64,000 bases of DNA from Otatea glauca. Lineage: Eukaryota > Streptophyta > Magnoliopsida > Poales > Poaceae. Below the pieces are notes generated by a model. That model made no database searches. It worked only from the letters and a program-made list of their open reading frames with translations, and was not told the DNA's origin. The stretch is from assembly GCA_036346275.1 (NCBI GenBank), contig CM070711.1, positions 46,811,435-46,875,434 of the forward strand. The letters run 5' to 3'. Below are positions 47,521 through 57,585 of this stretch, one piece after another. Within the stretch, counting starts at the first letter, position 1; every line of letters begins with the position of its first letter. A program made the translations under genes and the position numbers.

Positions 47521-47849
47521 ACCTGATCTCACTCCTCACTCACCCCTCCCTCACAAGCTGCCCCAGCCTCCCGCCCTGTGATCGCCCTCCCGCCGCCCCT
47601 ACTGCCGTGGCCCGACAGCGCCGCCACCGCCGGCCAACCCTTGCCCCATGCTTCCCTGCCGCCGCCCGCCCGACATCATAGGCCCCAGCCTTCAAACCCT
47701 AACCCCCACGCCCCCCTACCGCCGCCCGCCCTCCCGAACATGCCCCCTACTGCCGCCAGCCTGACCGCACCGCCGCCGCCTCCTCCCCACGCTTTTGGCT
47801 CCTCCTCCCCGAGCTCCGCGCCATCGTCGGATACGGAAACCCTAGCTAG
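47521..47849 (+). pseudogene. Captured sulfiredoxin first exon candidate (transit-peptide region)
   Basis: A C-rich stretch codes Pro/Ala/Ser-rich sequence (from an ATG at 47740: MPPTAASLTAPPPPPPHAFG...) and ends at a GT donor (47850). Composition and position before the sulfiredoxin domain exon fit the plastid-targeting N-terminus of plant sulfiredoxins. The simplest GT-AG junction to 48893 is not in phase with this frame, so the capture is either damaged or my splice choice is wrong. On its own it encodes nothing recognisable. Confidence 0.45.
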
Positions 47850-48892
47850 GTATTATTTGTTTATTCTTGTGCCTTATGTCTTACGAAATCTTTTTAGAAC
47901 TTCAATGGAGATGCTGCTTTGTTTTGGAAATGGTGAAGTCTCTATTCTGGTTATTGACCTGGTTGCACATACCTGATTCAATTCAGACTGCCTTCGCTTG
48001 ACCTGGCAAAAGAAGAAATCCATTTGGAGCAAAATCTCATGTAACTCGGTGTCTATTTGGGGTTCTTAAGATGGATCATGTTGCTGAATACATTTGTTTG
48101 CACCAAAATTTGGCAAGTCTAACCATAATCGGCAATGAAATCAAAGATATGGACGTTAACAGACAAGTTAAGAAAGTTTGGAGATATTTATGCTAACGGC
48201 AAGATTTTTTAGGAAATAACTGTTCAAAGATATGGCCGATACGGATACGGGCTTGAAGCGTGTTGTAACAGGACACTATCGGCCAAAGGTATAAAAGAAG
48301 GACCGAAGCGAGCTGCGAGATGATCATCAACACAATACAATCAACCAGTCTTTACTTTTTCTACTTTTCCTGTCGACTAGGAGTAGCTTCTGTAATTTAG
48401 CCTTTGTAATCGATCTTGATCAATAAAGTTGCGCATCGCCGATTGTTGATCTTCGTCAATTACACCCCAGGTTCGATTTGTTCTGATTTTGTTGCGCATC
48501 GCCTTCTTCAGAATCGATCTGCCTTTATCCTCTGATTAGCCTTAATTGGCTAATTAGATTTATCTTGTTACCTTGATCTTAATCGGCTTCAAGCTGATTG
48601 AGTCTAAGCCGATTGATTTTGACGATCGGCTTTTGATTGAATTTTATATTTTTACCTTGTCGATTCCAGGTCAAATCGACTGGCACGCTCTGAACCCGGT
48701 GTTCATCTGGTGTGCTGCTGTCAGAAACCCTACATCAAGTTTTTGACGCCAACAACATTGCATACAAATTTCTTTGTGGTATACTTATCAACTTGTAGTT
48801 CGGGCATGTGTAGTTCAGATGGTTATAGTTCAATGGCTCCACTTGAACTTACACTGAAGTTGAAATTGGATCACTTTTTTTTCATGATGTAG
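47850..48892 (+). other. Captured intron with an LTR-like remnant
   Basis: From about 48040 to 48740 the sequence resembles a solo LTR: TATAAAAGAAGG near 48290, AATAAAG near 48423, and an end before AGTTTTTGACGCCAACAAC that looks like a decayed TTGGCGCCGTTGCC primer region. No matching second LTR and no target duplication found. Confidence 0.4.
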
Positions 48893-49057
48893 GTAGCTGC
48901 ACAGGCCCCATTGAGCAACTCGGAGAAGAAGGGCCCTGTGGTTATGGAGATCTCATTGGACAAGATCCTTAGGCCGCTAATGCGAACGCGTGGCAATAAT
49001 CCTGCAAAGGTGCAAGAGCTCATGGACAGCATCCGTGTCATCGGCCTCCAAGTACCT
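48893..49057 (+). pseudogene. Captured sulfiredoxin domain exon
   Basis: A 55-codon open exon flanked by a GATGTAG acceptor and a GTGCGC donor. It codes SEKKGPVVMEISLDKILRPL, MRTRGNNPAKVQELMDSI and RVIGLQVP, the hallmark N-terminal half of plant sulfiredoxin (ParB-like fold), the ATP-dependent reductase of over-oxidised 2-Cys peroxiredoxin in plastids. The next exon, which carries the FSGCHR catalytic Cys and ATP-binding loop, is not present. KIL for the usual KIR and GNN for a usual S/A-ND are changes at conserved positions. No stop occurs in the exon, so divergence is low. Confidence 0.85.
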
Positions 49058-50284
49058 GTGCGCGTATATCTATACACATATATCTTTGCCTTTCACATTC
49101 CTTTTATCATAGGTAAAATTAATAAATTATCTGTTTAGTTCATGATCTAGTAGGATAGGTTCTGTTGGAACTAGATTTTTTTCTAGTTTGGAGTTCAGCA
49201 TATGTGAATTGAATTATATCCGCATTAATACTTGCCAAATCCATCTGTACTGAATCGAGTTAATTCCAAACAGTTTTCTGATCAGGTTTGACTATGGTTG
49301 GTTGAAATTAGACATAATATTTCCTCCATGAAATGAGTTCGTGCCAAAATTGGTACCAGTTCACTTAAGTGTGCACATATATACTTCATCCAAGATGATA
49401 TTTACCGACAAACTATTATTCGGGGACTGTTCGAGTTAGACACGCTTATATTCACCTTAGACTGTTTAGATGCATATTTTGTATACAACAGAATTATGAT
49501 CCATTTGTTCGCCAACAGAAACTACACTATTATGTCTAGAATGAGCTTTTCTAAGCTCAATTGACTTGTGAAGTGTGTTATCCTGTAGCAATATCAATAG
49601 CTTTATGAGCTCTGCTGTACTCTGAAAAGGTATTAGTTCAATGGGAGGTGCCATATCCTGGAATAAACTTTTTCTGATAGAAATATTGATGTTATGAGCA
49701 CCCACAGATGCGAAATCTACGTTCAATTTAGTGTTGGTTACTGTTAAAACGATGCTGCTTGCTACACTTGATTAATGTAAAATCAATGTGTAATTTTGAA
49801 CTAGGAGACTAGTATGCAAAAGAACTTACCTTCTTCCTTTTTATGGTTCGAGCAATGTAGCCACTAGCCAGTTTTTGTGCAGGTAGCACCGTTCTCCACT
49901 TGTCCATTTAGTATATCAGTATCTTCTTTTTTGCTTGTCTGATTTGTGGAGCTTCTTGATTATGTTTGTTTGTGGCAATTCCATCTTCAGTGAGTGAAAA
50001 GTAATAATGCACTTGTTTTCCTTAAAGGAACAAAAGAAAATAGTTGGATTTCATTCGTCATATTATCGTACTGCAAAGAATATAAACTTTGTTTCTTAAT
50101 ACTGTGGTATCATTTTGCAATGGTGCTTACTGGGTTCTATTTCTTGAACATTACATATGATCATCTATTCTAAGGCCAGTAATAAGTTTTTATCTACTCC
50201 AGTTCAGCAGGTGTACTTTAACTTAGTCTGACTCGTAGAGAAAATTATGGGAGGCATACTGTGTGTAATATGTGTTATTTTAGG
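49058..50284 (+). other. Captured intron or flank after the sulfiredoxin exon
   Basis: 1.2 kb of AT-rich, intron-like sequence with no ORF signature, running up to the right-end motif array of CACTA-3. No further sulfiredoxin exon is seen, so the captured region ends inside an intron. Confidence 0.5.
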
Positions 50285-50403
50285 AGGGTGAATTAAAAAC
50301 AGCATACCCCTTGATCTCTATCGGGTCTTTATAAGAAGTGATAGAGATGATACATTCATCTCTATCGGTTTTTTATAAGAAACGATAGAGATGAGGGGGT
50401 CAT
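50285..50403. repeat. Right-end array of CACTA-3, part left of the solo LTR
   Basis: Two to three ATCTCTATCGGTTTTTTATAA-like units with their complements; the array resumes at 54575 after the insertion. Confidence 0.8.
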
Positions 50404-53400
50404 TGTAAGGCCCCCATTTTTTATAATTAATACCAAAAATGGATACCATGTACATACAGTACTAGTCCCATGATCAGTGGCTAGTACGCACTAATACAAA
50501 TTGATATCACAGTCATACACAAACTTTATTATTACAGCGGAAGCGAAGTACATATATTCTTACAATACCAAAAGTAAAGATATATCAGTGGAGACATATT
50601 TCTTGTAGTATGCCTTTAACCCAATATCCCTACAGGCAACTGACAAGGAGAACCCTAGTAAAATTCATCGTTCGCATCCCCGAATCCTGCGTCATAAAAT
50701 GTATCGTCGGAGAAATCTGTTTCTTCACCTAAAAACATCAACATGGGCAAGTTGAGTACTTACGTACTCACAAGACTTTTGCAAAACCTAATATATATGC
50801 AGGCCAATTCAAGGAAAAGCTTACGGTTGCTTTGCATAAAGCTACTTTGAAATGTAAATACAGAATAGTAGATTGCAAAACGGAATTTAAGTAAAAACAG
50901 CTTAATACTAAAAGTAACAGAATGTAAGCATAAATAAATTGCAGATACCTAGGTATCATGACCATTTCCACAAACCATTCCTACCAGTCCCAGGTAGAAA
51001 TCCTGAGTTTTATGAAAATATAAACAGCTAACTAGTGCTGGCGCACCAAGATTCCCATAACCGCGGGAACGGCTTTTCGAAAAGTTTCACACTCTGCAGA
51101 GTTGTACAGCTTTACCCACAAGTAATGATCAACCTCTTTTGCCAGGCCAGTAACACACTTCCTTTGGTGTGTCGGCAAGGAGATTATAGCATAACCGTTA
51201 CATTGTTTAATCCTAACTTTGCACCAACCCGGTGACGTCAAACCCGTACTATGGTGTAAATGTTTGCACAGTCACTGCACAATAATGATTAAGTATATCC
51301 ATAGTATGGCATTCACCATTGTATCAGCAAACGTGACTCCCAACACCTCGGTGTGGGCGCCCCTACGAGCAACCAGTCACTGAAGAAGCTCGTACTACTC
51401 CAGCCTACCAATGTGCAAAGCTAGTTTTAAGCAAATTAATAGGTTAAGACTGTCCCATACCAGCACTTGTGGTTGTACGACAAATTCTTGGGTTTAACGA
51501 ACACGTAGTTCGGTCCTTAATCCGACACGGGCAATAGTCTCCACCCTACACTACGTACAAGTTCCTTGTACACCCGGCTATTGCCAATAATTGCCCGCAT
51601 CAAAACCATAGTTTTATTTTCACTTTTGATCAAAATACCATTCATAAAGAAAGGTCTTACCCATTGATTGTCATATCCAATATTTTTAATCGTATCCAAG
51701 TTTTATGTTCAATTAAGCATGGCTAAGCATATCACTAAATGTGATTAACCCAAATTGACATCATGTACTGTCTATGCTATTCTAGGGTTATCAAAGTTCA
51801 CAAATCCATACTTATCAAGGAAGTTCTATGTGACAATAGGTACGACTACCAATACCCAAAATATATAGTTGACTTTAATAAAAGTAAAGTATGCAGTAAA
51901 ATATTTAATGAAAACATTTATAAAACTGGGATCAATATGATCAAAGGGGGTGCTTGCCTTGTTGATGTTCCTTGACGTCAAATTCCTGATCGTCGACTAC
52001 ACCGGACTCGTCGGGTTCTACACGTTGAGTAATAATAACATGGCAATTCCAACAAAACAAAAGAATCAGATGTAAGAGCCAAATAAAAGCAACTGCATAA
52101 ATCAAACTTAATTGTTGATTATTTATTTATAAGTTACATGAATATCTTCTGATTAGTTCCCGTAATAATGAATCATATCTTTCTTGGATTATCTTACTTT
52201 TATTTACTATTTCCAAAGACTACTCAATATGTTTTATTATTTTGGATTTTCAGATTTCAAATTCTGAAATTATCTAGATTATTGTTATTGGATCACTTTC
52301 TCATCTTATGCAATACTTTAATTTTTTTCCACGGTACACCCTAAATATTTTTGCATAATCAGGTTCCTAATAGAGCATGGATTATAACAAAATTTGTTTC
52401 ATTTAATTTGGAATTGAATTGCAAAAATTCTACAAATGGCATATTTCAAATTCTTTCTTTAAATTTAAATCTGAAATTTAAACATAGTTCATTTTAAAAT
52501 ATTTTTGCATATTCTGAATATTCATGATTTTAGATGAATTTATAAATTTATTTCTTATTATTTGGCTAGATGATTCAAAAATTATATCTATTTGAATGCC
52601 TAGGTCTTGAAATAATACAGAAAATCAGAATTTTGCCAAAAAGGGAAAGTACGCCTTCACTGTGAAAACGCTTTACTGCTTTTTATTGCCGCACCGCCCG
52701 AGGCAATCGAGAGGCGGGCTCAATCGGCGAATCATGCGCCCGTGCTGAGGCTGACGTGCGGGCCCGCGAGCTTACGCGACGCATGAGAGGCTGACAAGGG
52801 GTCCCGCGTGGCAGCGACTCAACACAGTGAACGCGACTGACATGTGGACCCGGTTGTCAGCGACACTGAGCAGGGGCATGATTGTGAGGCTCGCCGGCGG
52901 CGGAGCACGGCCGAAAAAGTGGAATGGGTTCCATATTCTTGTTCAGTGGACCTGCGAGCATCTATGGGCGGTGTCGCTTCGGCCATAGGTGGCTGGAGAT
53001 GGCCTGCCACCGGAGAGGGGCGGCGGTGCTCATGGCTCACCGGTGTTCCGGCGAATCACGGCATCCCGAGGTGGATGAACACTACGGTGAGCATCAGTGT
53101 GATACAAGATTTCCATTTTTGGCTTTAGCAAGGAAAAGAGTGACGGAAGGAAGCTCTCACCGTGCGGCTGCGGTGGCGACGGAAGGAGCTCGTCGCAAGG
53201 GCTCGCCGGGGAAGAAGACCAAAACTTTGGGTTGCGGGAAACTTCAGGAGGCTAAGAGGGTGCTTCAGGTGGAATGGTTCGAAGAATGGCTCGGCGAGAA
53301 GCTAGTTTGAACGTTTTCCCCTCTTTCGGGTGTTTGGCTAGAGATGGGGAAGAAAGATGGGCTCTGGTGGTGTTGAGGCGATTTGGTTTCGCTTTGCTGT

Positions 53401-54574
53401 TTCCAGGAGAAAGCACAAGTGCTGGCGACAATTTGGCGAGGTTTAAATAGGTCATTGAGGCGGTGGCACAGGGTCTGAACGGGAGAAGAAAGGCGGCGGC
53501 TCGCGCGGGCGTTTTCTCGGCCGTTCTGGCGCGAGAGAGGGAGCATACTGGCTGAGGCAAGTGCGGCGTGGCAGGGATGACGTGCAGGCAACCTCGAGTG
53601 ACGAGTTGCGGCGAGGAAAGGACAAACGGAATGGCGGCGAGCTGCTCGGCTGGCTGCGCCCGAGAAAACGGGAGAAGAACGGAGAAGAGACGTCTGACAA
53701 GTGGGGCAAGATTGTCAGCTAGAGAGAAGGAGGTCGGCAGCAGGGACAGCTGTCCTCGCGGGCCCACAAGTCAGCGAGTCACACGAGTTAAAACTCAAGA
53801 AAACTCTGGACAGGCTGGGGTGAAACCGATGTTTAGGTTAAAAGATAAACTTAGGATTTTATGAAAATTTTTACAGAGGTCAGAAAGGAAAATATAAAGG
53901 TCTGGTAAAATTGTTAGATAAAATAGATGAGTAAAAATATTATTAAAAATCTGACAATGCACTGTTACAGGTTTTTGCTGATTCTGATTTCTATTTATTG
54001 GAGGGTTAAAATAAATTTATTATTTCATGAAACTTTTTTACAGGGTTGTTATTGATATTTTATACCTTATGTAAAATTACTATGATTTTATATTTGCTAT
54101 TTTATTTATGATAATTCTGACATTGCATTTTCCAGCTTTTCTGATTGACTGTTTTTGAATTTCTAAAATTAACAAATGAAGAGATAAATTCTTGATATTT
54201 TTACCAGGAATGCTTTAGTTTATCATGTCGGCATAGTTAAAATGTCAACTCTAGTTAATGTAAGATAGATTCTGAAGAATTCTTATGGTTCAGACTTTTA
54301 CTTATCTCCTCATGATTACTTTTATCTTTTAATTTATTTTATTGGTCCAGTTCAATGCAAGTGGCACAAATAGGATCCTGGGTGTTTCTAGGATTTATCT
54401 GAATTTTATTTTTACCTTTTTACCATTTTACTATTTGGATCTTTTGAATTTCTTTTAATAGGAAAAAGCCAAAAAAAGTTTCTTTAACTCAGAAAAATCA
54501 GAAAACATAACAATAAATCATATGAATATTTTTAATATTGTATTTCTTATTTTATTGAATTTTGGGTTGTTACA
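50404..54574 (-). mobile_element. Solo LTR of a Gypsy-like family, 4.2 kb
   Basis: On the minus strand it starts TGTAACAACCC and ends GGCCTTACA; the 5-bp duplication GTCAT flanks it (50399-50403, 54575-54579). No internal region or second LTR exists, so it arose by LTR-LTR recombination. Parts are alignable by eye with the LTR at 33363-42582. The GC-rich segment at 52680-53780 has open frames up to 171 codons on the minus strand, all without domain signature and in a position that would be promoter/leader of the LTR. Confidence 0.8.
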
Positions 54575-54797
54575 GTCATCTCTATCGGTTCTTTATAAGA
54601 AGCGATAGAGATGACACACATAATTCCTATCGGTTCTTTATAAGAATCGATAGAGATGAGTCCCTTATCACAATCGGGTGAGAACCGACTGTGATAACGT
54701 CGCCTCATTACTGTCTAATAACTTTGTGTCGTCACTAAAACTGACTATATATGATGACAAAAAAGAACCGATTGTGATGTATATTTTTGTAGTAGTG
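54575..54797. repeat. Right subterminal array and terminus of CACTA-3
   Basis: ATCTCTATCGGTTCTTTATAA units, then TCACAATCGG and GAACCGATTGTGATG near the terminus. Confidence 0.85.
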
Positions 54798-54844
54798 GAG
54801 TGACGCCTTTTGCTGCGTGCGGCGCCCTTATATTCGTATCGCCA

Positions 54845-55080
54845 GGGCCTGTGTTTGTTGTGTGCTTGGCTGGTTATTCCAAGGCTTTCTTGATGGTCAG
54901 AAACGAAATTTTAGTTTAGCGTCGAGGTTTGGGTAAAGGCTAGGGATCTCTCTCCTTTCCCTCCTCTCTCCAGCAGGTGCCTTTCGGCATTCATGCGGCA
55001 CGGTACTACGTGGCTAGGCTACCACCCGAGCAAGAAAACCCACTGAAGTGTGCAATTGATTTTCGAGGGCTTGCATGCAT
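54845..55080 (-). promoter_or_regulatory. Ghost promoter: diverged copy of the RTM2-like gene upstream region
   Basis: Aligns in the same orientation with 63655-63880: ATTCCAAGGCTTTCTTGATGG, GTCGAGGTTTGGGTAAAGG, GTGCCTTTCGGCA-CGGCACG, CTACCACCC and AGGGCTTGCATG all have close counterparts. It also keeps a degenerate TATATTC near 54831, where the intact gene has its TATA run. The coding sequence that should lie to the left is replaced by CACTA elements, so this is the surviving regulatory part of a lost or displaced paralogue. Confidence 0.65.
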
Positions 55081-55239
55081 GCGAGTCGTTGTAGAATGTA
55101 GACAAGCTGGCGGGCTGGCCTTTTCTCAATGGCAGATCGATCCAGTTTAGTTCATAGCGGTTCAGTTGATGATGCCCCCGAATTCCGAGTACGTACTTCT
55201 ATCAACATCAACACATACCCCTTGGAGCTTTGGCTAATA

Positions 55240-55484
55240 CTCCCTCTTTTTTTTACTTGTTTTATACCGTCAATATTTGAAAACTTTGACCGCTAATATA
55301 AAAAAGTATTTAGAATACATGCAGTCACGTAAAGATGATATATTTACTAGATTTGCCATCAAAAGTACTTTCATTTCATCGCACTTTTCGTAGGTTTTGC
55401 GTACTAATGTATAATTAGAGAACATAATAGTCTAAGGTGTGTACTGGAGACCATATTGATGTCCAAATGGAAAAATGAAGGTAG
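55240..55484. mobile_element. Stowaway-like MITE
   Basis: Starts CTCCCTC after a TA and ends GAAGGTAG before a TA, consistent with a TA target duplication and short imperfect inverted ends. Interior words such as GAAAACTTTGACCG are familiar from grass MITEs. No coding capacity. Confidence 0.6.
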
Positions 55485-55486
55485 TA

Positions 55487-56333
55487 TACAGTACACGAAG
55501 CGTCGCCCGGCCTCGGTCCTGCCGCCGCGCACGCCGCACGGCGCGCGCCGCCGCCCATGCTCGGCAGCCGCCTCGCCGCGCGCCTCACGATCTTGATATC
55601 GCCGCCGAGCGCCGCGCTAAGGCATGCGTCACGCCGCCGGCTCGGCCGCCCGACGCCGCCCGGCCGTCGCGCGCCGCCAGCGCCGCCGCTCTCGGTCCGC
55701 CCACGATCGGCGCCGCCCGCCTCCACGCCCAAATCGCCGCAGCGCCACTCGGCTCTGCCGGCCCGAAGTCGACCCGATGCCGCCGCTGGCAAGAAGCCGT
55801 GCCTCGCCGACCTCGCACGGCGCACGCGAGGAAGAGAAAGTGGCGCAAGAAGACACGCGCGAGAAAAGAAGGCGGCGGCGCAAATGAAAACGCACGGGGA
55901 AAAGAAGCTCGCGCACGGGAAAGAAAAGACAGTGGCGGCGGCTAGGGGAAACCCTAGCCGCGCACTGTGCCGGGCCGGGAGCAGGCCAAGTGGGCCAAGC
56001 GGGAAATGGGCAAGGCCCATGGGCCGGTTTGGTCGGAAGAAAAAGAAAGAGAAAAAGAAAAGAAAGGAGAAGAAAAAGAAATAAAAGGAAAAGAAAAAAA
56101 ATTGCAGAAAATTTTGAACAATTGCCAGAAAATCAACAAGATTTATTTGGCTCTGTTTTTAATTTTTCTAGCTTTATTTCTCCGTTTTTATGAATATTCT
56201 TTATGAATTTTGAATCCTTTGCTTTATTTTATATAATGCAATGCATAGCAATTTAATTTTTCTGCACCTTATGTTTTTGCAACCATTTTCTATGAGATTA
56301 CACGCAGTAATCTAAAACTAGAATTTTGAAATC
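55487..56333 (+). other. GC-rich leader of copia-B
   Basis: 55495-56030 is GC-rich with open frames on both strands (up to 201 codons) giving Ala/Arg/Pro strings. The A-rich and AT-rich part that follows (56036-56330) is clearly the same as 3265-3528 of copia-A, but the GC-rich blocks of the two copies do not line up base for base. Confidence 0.55.
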
Positions 56334-57380
56334 ATGCAGATGTCAGGCATTGTGAATCGTGAGTTTGAAGAACTGGCCCCGCATGGTCAGAACTATCTCA
56401 CTTGGGCATCGGACGTGAAGATTGTTCTTGGGGGCAAGAAGCTCCGCTCCGCGATTGGTCTAGGGTCCTCGCAGGACGCAAAACCTACCGCTGAGCAGAA
56501 CGATCAAGCTCTGCATTTTCTCGAGCACCACCTCTCACCACTCAAGAATGAATATATGGTCGAGGAGAGTGCACTTGAGCTTTGGACCGCACTTGAGCGG
56601 TTCGAAAGCTCAAGTACACCATCTTGCCCCAAGCACGCAAGATTGGGTACGCTGAGGTTTGCGGACTTGAGCAGTGGCGAGTACAATTACGCTTTGCACG
56701 AATTTGTACCAATCTCTCTATGTGGCAAGAAGATCACCGATGAAGAGAAGATTGAGAAAACTCTCTCTACCTTCCACCCAAATGCTATCTAGAGTGCACG
56801 CAGCTATCGTCAGGACGCATACAAGGAGTATTGCGAACTAATTGATGTAATGCAAGTTGCGGAATCGCAAGACGATGTTCTACGCAAGAACTATGTCTCG
56901 CAGCCACCTAGACGAGGCACTGGCACAGAAGTCAATGCCAATAGCTACAAGGTTAGAAAGCCCATTAATAGAAAGAAGGGCAAGCAGGGTGGAAAAGAGA
57001 GGACTCAGGCCAAAGGAAAGTCCAAAGCCCCTGTGAAGAGGGATGACAAAGAAAAGATGCACACCAAGCCGTATGGATAGCAGAACCAAACGTGCTTCAA
57101 GTGTGGCACTTGGGGACATTGGTCGAAGATATGTCGAGAATCCAAGGAAGTGATCAACGCATATCAGGCTAAGAGGAAGGCAAAGGAAAACGCCCCCGCA
57201 GAGGCACACTTTGCCAACATCGGTGATGATGATGTCATGGATGTAGATACCCCACTTGCCTCATCCTCACAGAATAGCCTGGACATCGATGCTGCAGCCA
57301 TTATTATGGCAAATAAAGAGAAAACTTCTGCCGATGACATAGAAGCAGAAATCAATGCATATTTTACAGATTCTGTTTAA
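56334..57380 (+). pseudogene. gag of copia-B with two nonsense codons
   Basis: One reading frame of about 346 codons from MSGIVNREFEE to NAYFTDSV, with stops at 56790-56792 and 57078-57080 and otherwise open. Capsid-type sequence (LTWASDVKIVLGGKKL, ALHFLEHHLSPLKNEYM, LWTALERF) leads to a Lys-rich linker, then the CCHC zinc knuckle CFKCGTWGHWSKIC at about 57091-57132. Gag coats the RNA genome in virus-like particles in the cytoplasm. Both stops are single-base nonsense changes, so the loss is recent relative to copia-A, which lacks the knuckle. Confidence 0.88.
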
Positions 57381-57585
57381 TGCATTTTTTTTAGATTATG
57401 GTTGTTAGCATTTTTCTTTGAATAATGAATTGTAAGCTCTAGAAGAGCATACTCCTTTCATGAATAAATACGCAATTTATTCTTTATTCCAGTATTCTTC
57501 AAATTTGCAAGCAATATTTGGATTGTTTTTGCCTCTATCTGATTAGAATTATATTTCTTTTATCTAGAAATCGTGTAGCACCCAG
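57381..57585 (+). promoter_or_regulatory. gag-pol spacer with splice- and poly(A)-like signals (copia-B)
   Basis: GTAAGC donor-like site at 57432-57437, AATAAA at 57463-57468, then pyrimidine-rich stretches ending in AG at 57567 and 57578, just before an ATG at 57586 that opens the protease frame. Gag stop, spacer and protease start are arranged so that full-length RNA cannot make a Gag-Pol fusion by simple read-through. Confidence 0.5.

Larger units (their letters stand above)
46008..54797 (+). mobile_element. CACTA-3, non-autonomous, carrying sulfiredoxin gene pieces
   Basis: Left terminus CATTACTACAGAATAGTACA and right terminus TGTATATTTTTGTAGTAGTG form an imperfect inverted repeat. The 3-bp duplication GAG flanks them (46005-46007, 54798-54800). 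Both ends carry palindromic arrays (CATCACTATCGGTTCT left; ATCTCTATCGGTTCTT right). No transposase sequence is present. The interior has two exon-like pieces of a host sulfiredoxin gene (47521-49057), an LTR-like remnant and a solo LTR (50404-54574). The left terminus has T for C at base 3 of CACTA, which may impair mobility. Confidence 0.85.

Noticed and set aside
47578..47739. Extension of the sulfiredoxin first exon upstream of the ATG at 47740
   Set aside because: The extension starts at GTG, has no Kozak-type start, and is Pro-rich 5' untranslated-type sequence.
52819..53310. Protein-coding gene with chloroplast or nuclear features
   Set aside because: Conflicting overlapping frames within the solo LTR and no recognisable domain.
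53252..53767. 171-codon minus-strand frame and overlapping plus-strand frames
   Set aside because: Located in the GC-rich part of a solo LTR; no signature and conflicting frames on both strands.
55415..56084. Overlapping 156-201 codon frames on both strands
   Set aside because: GC-rich leader of copia-B; the composition explains the open frames.
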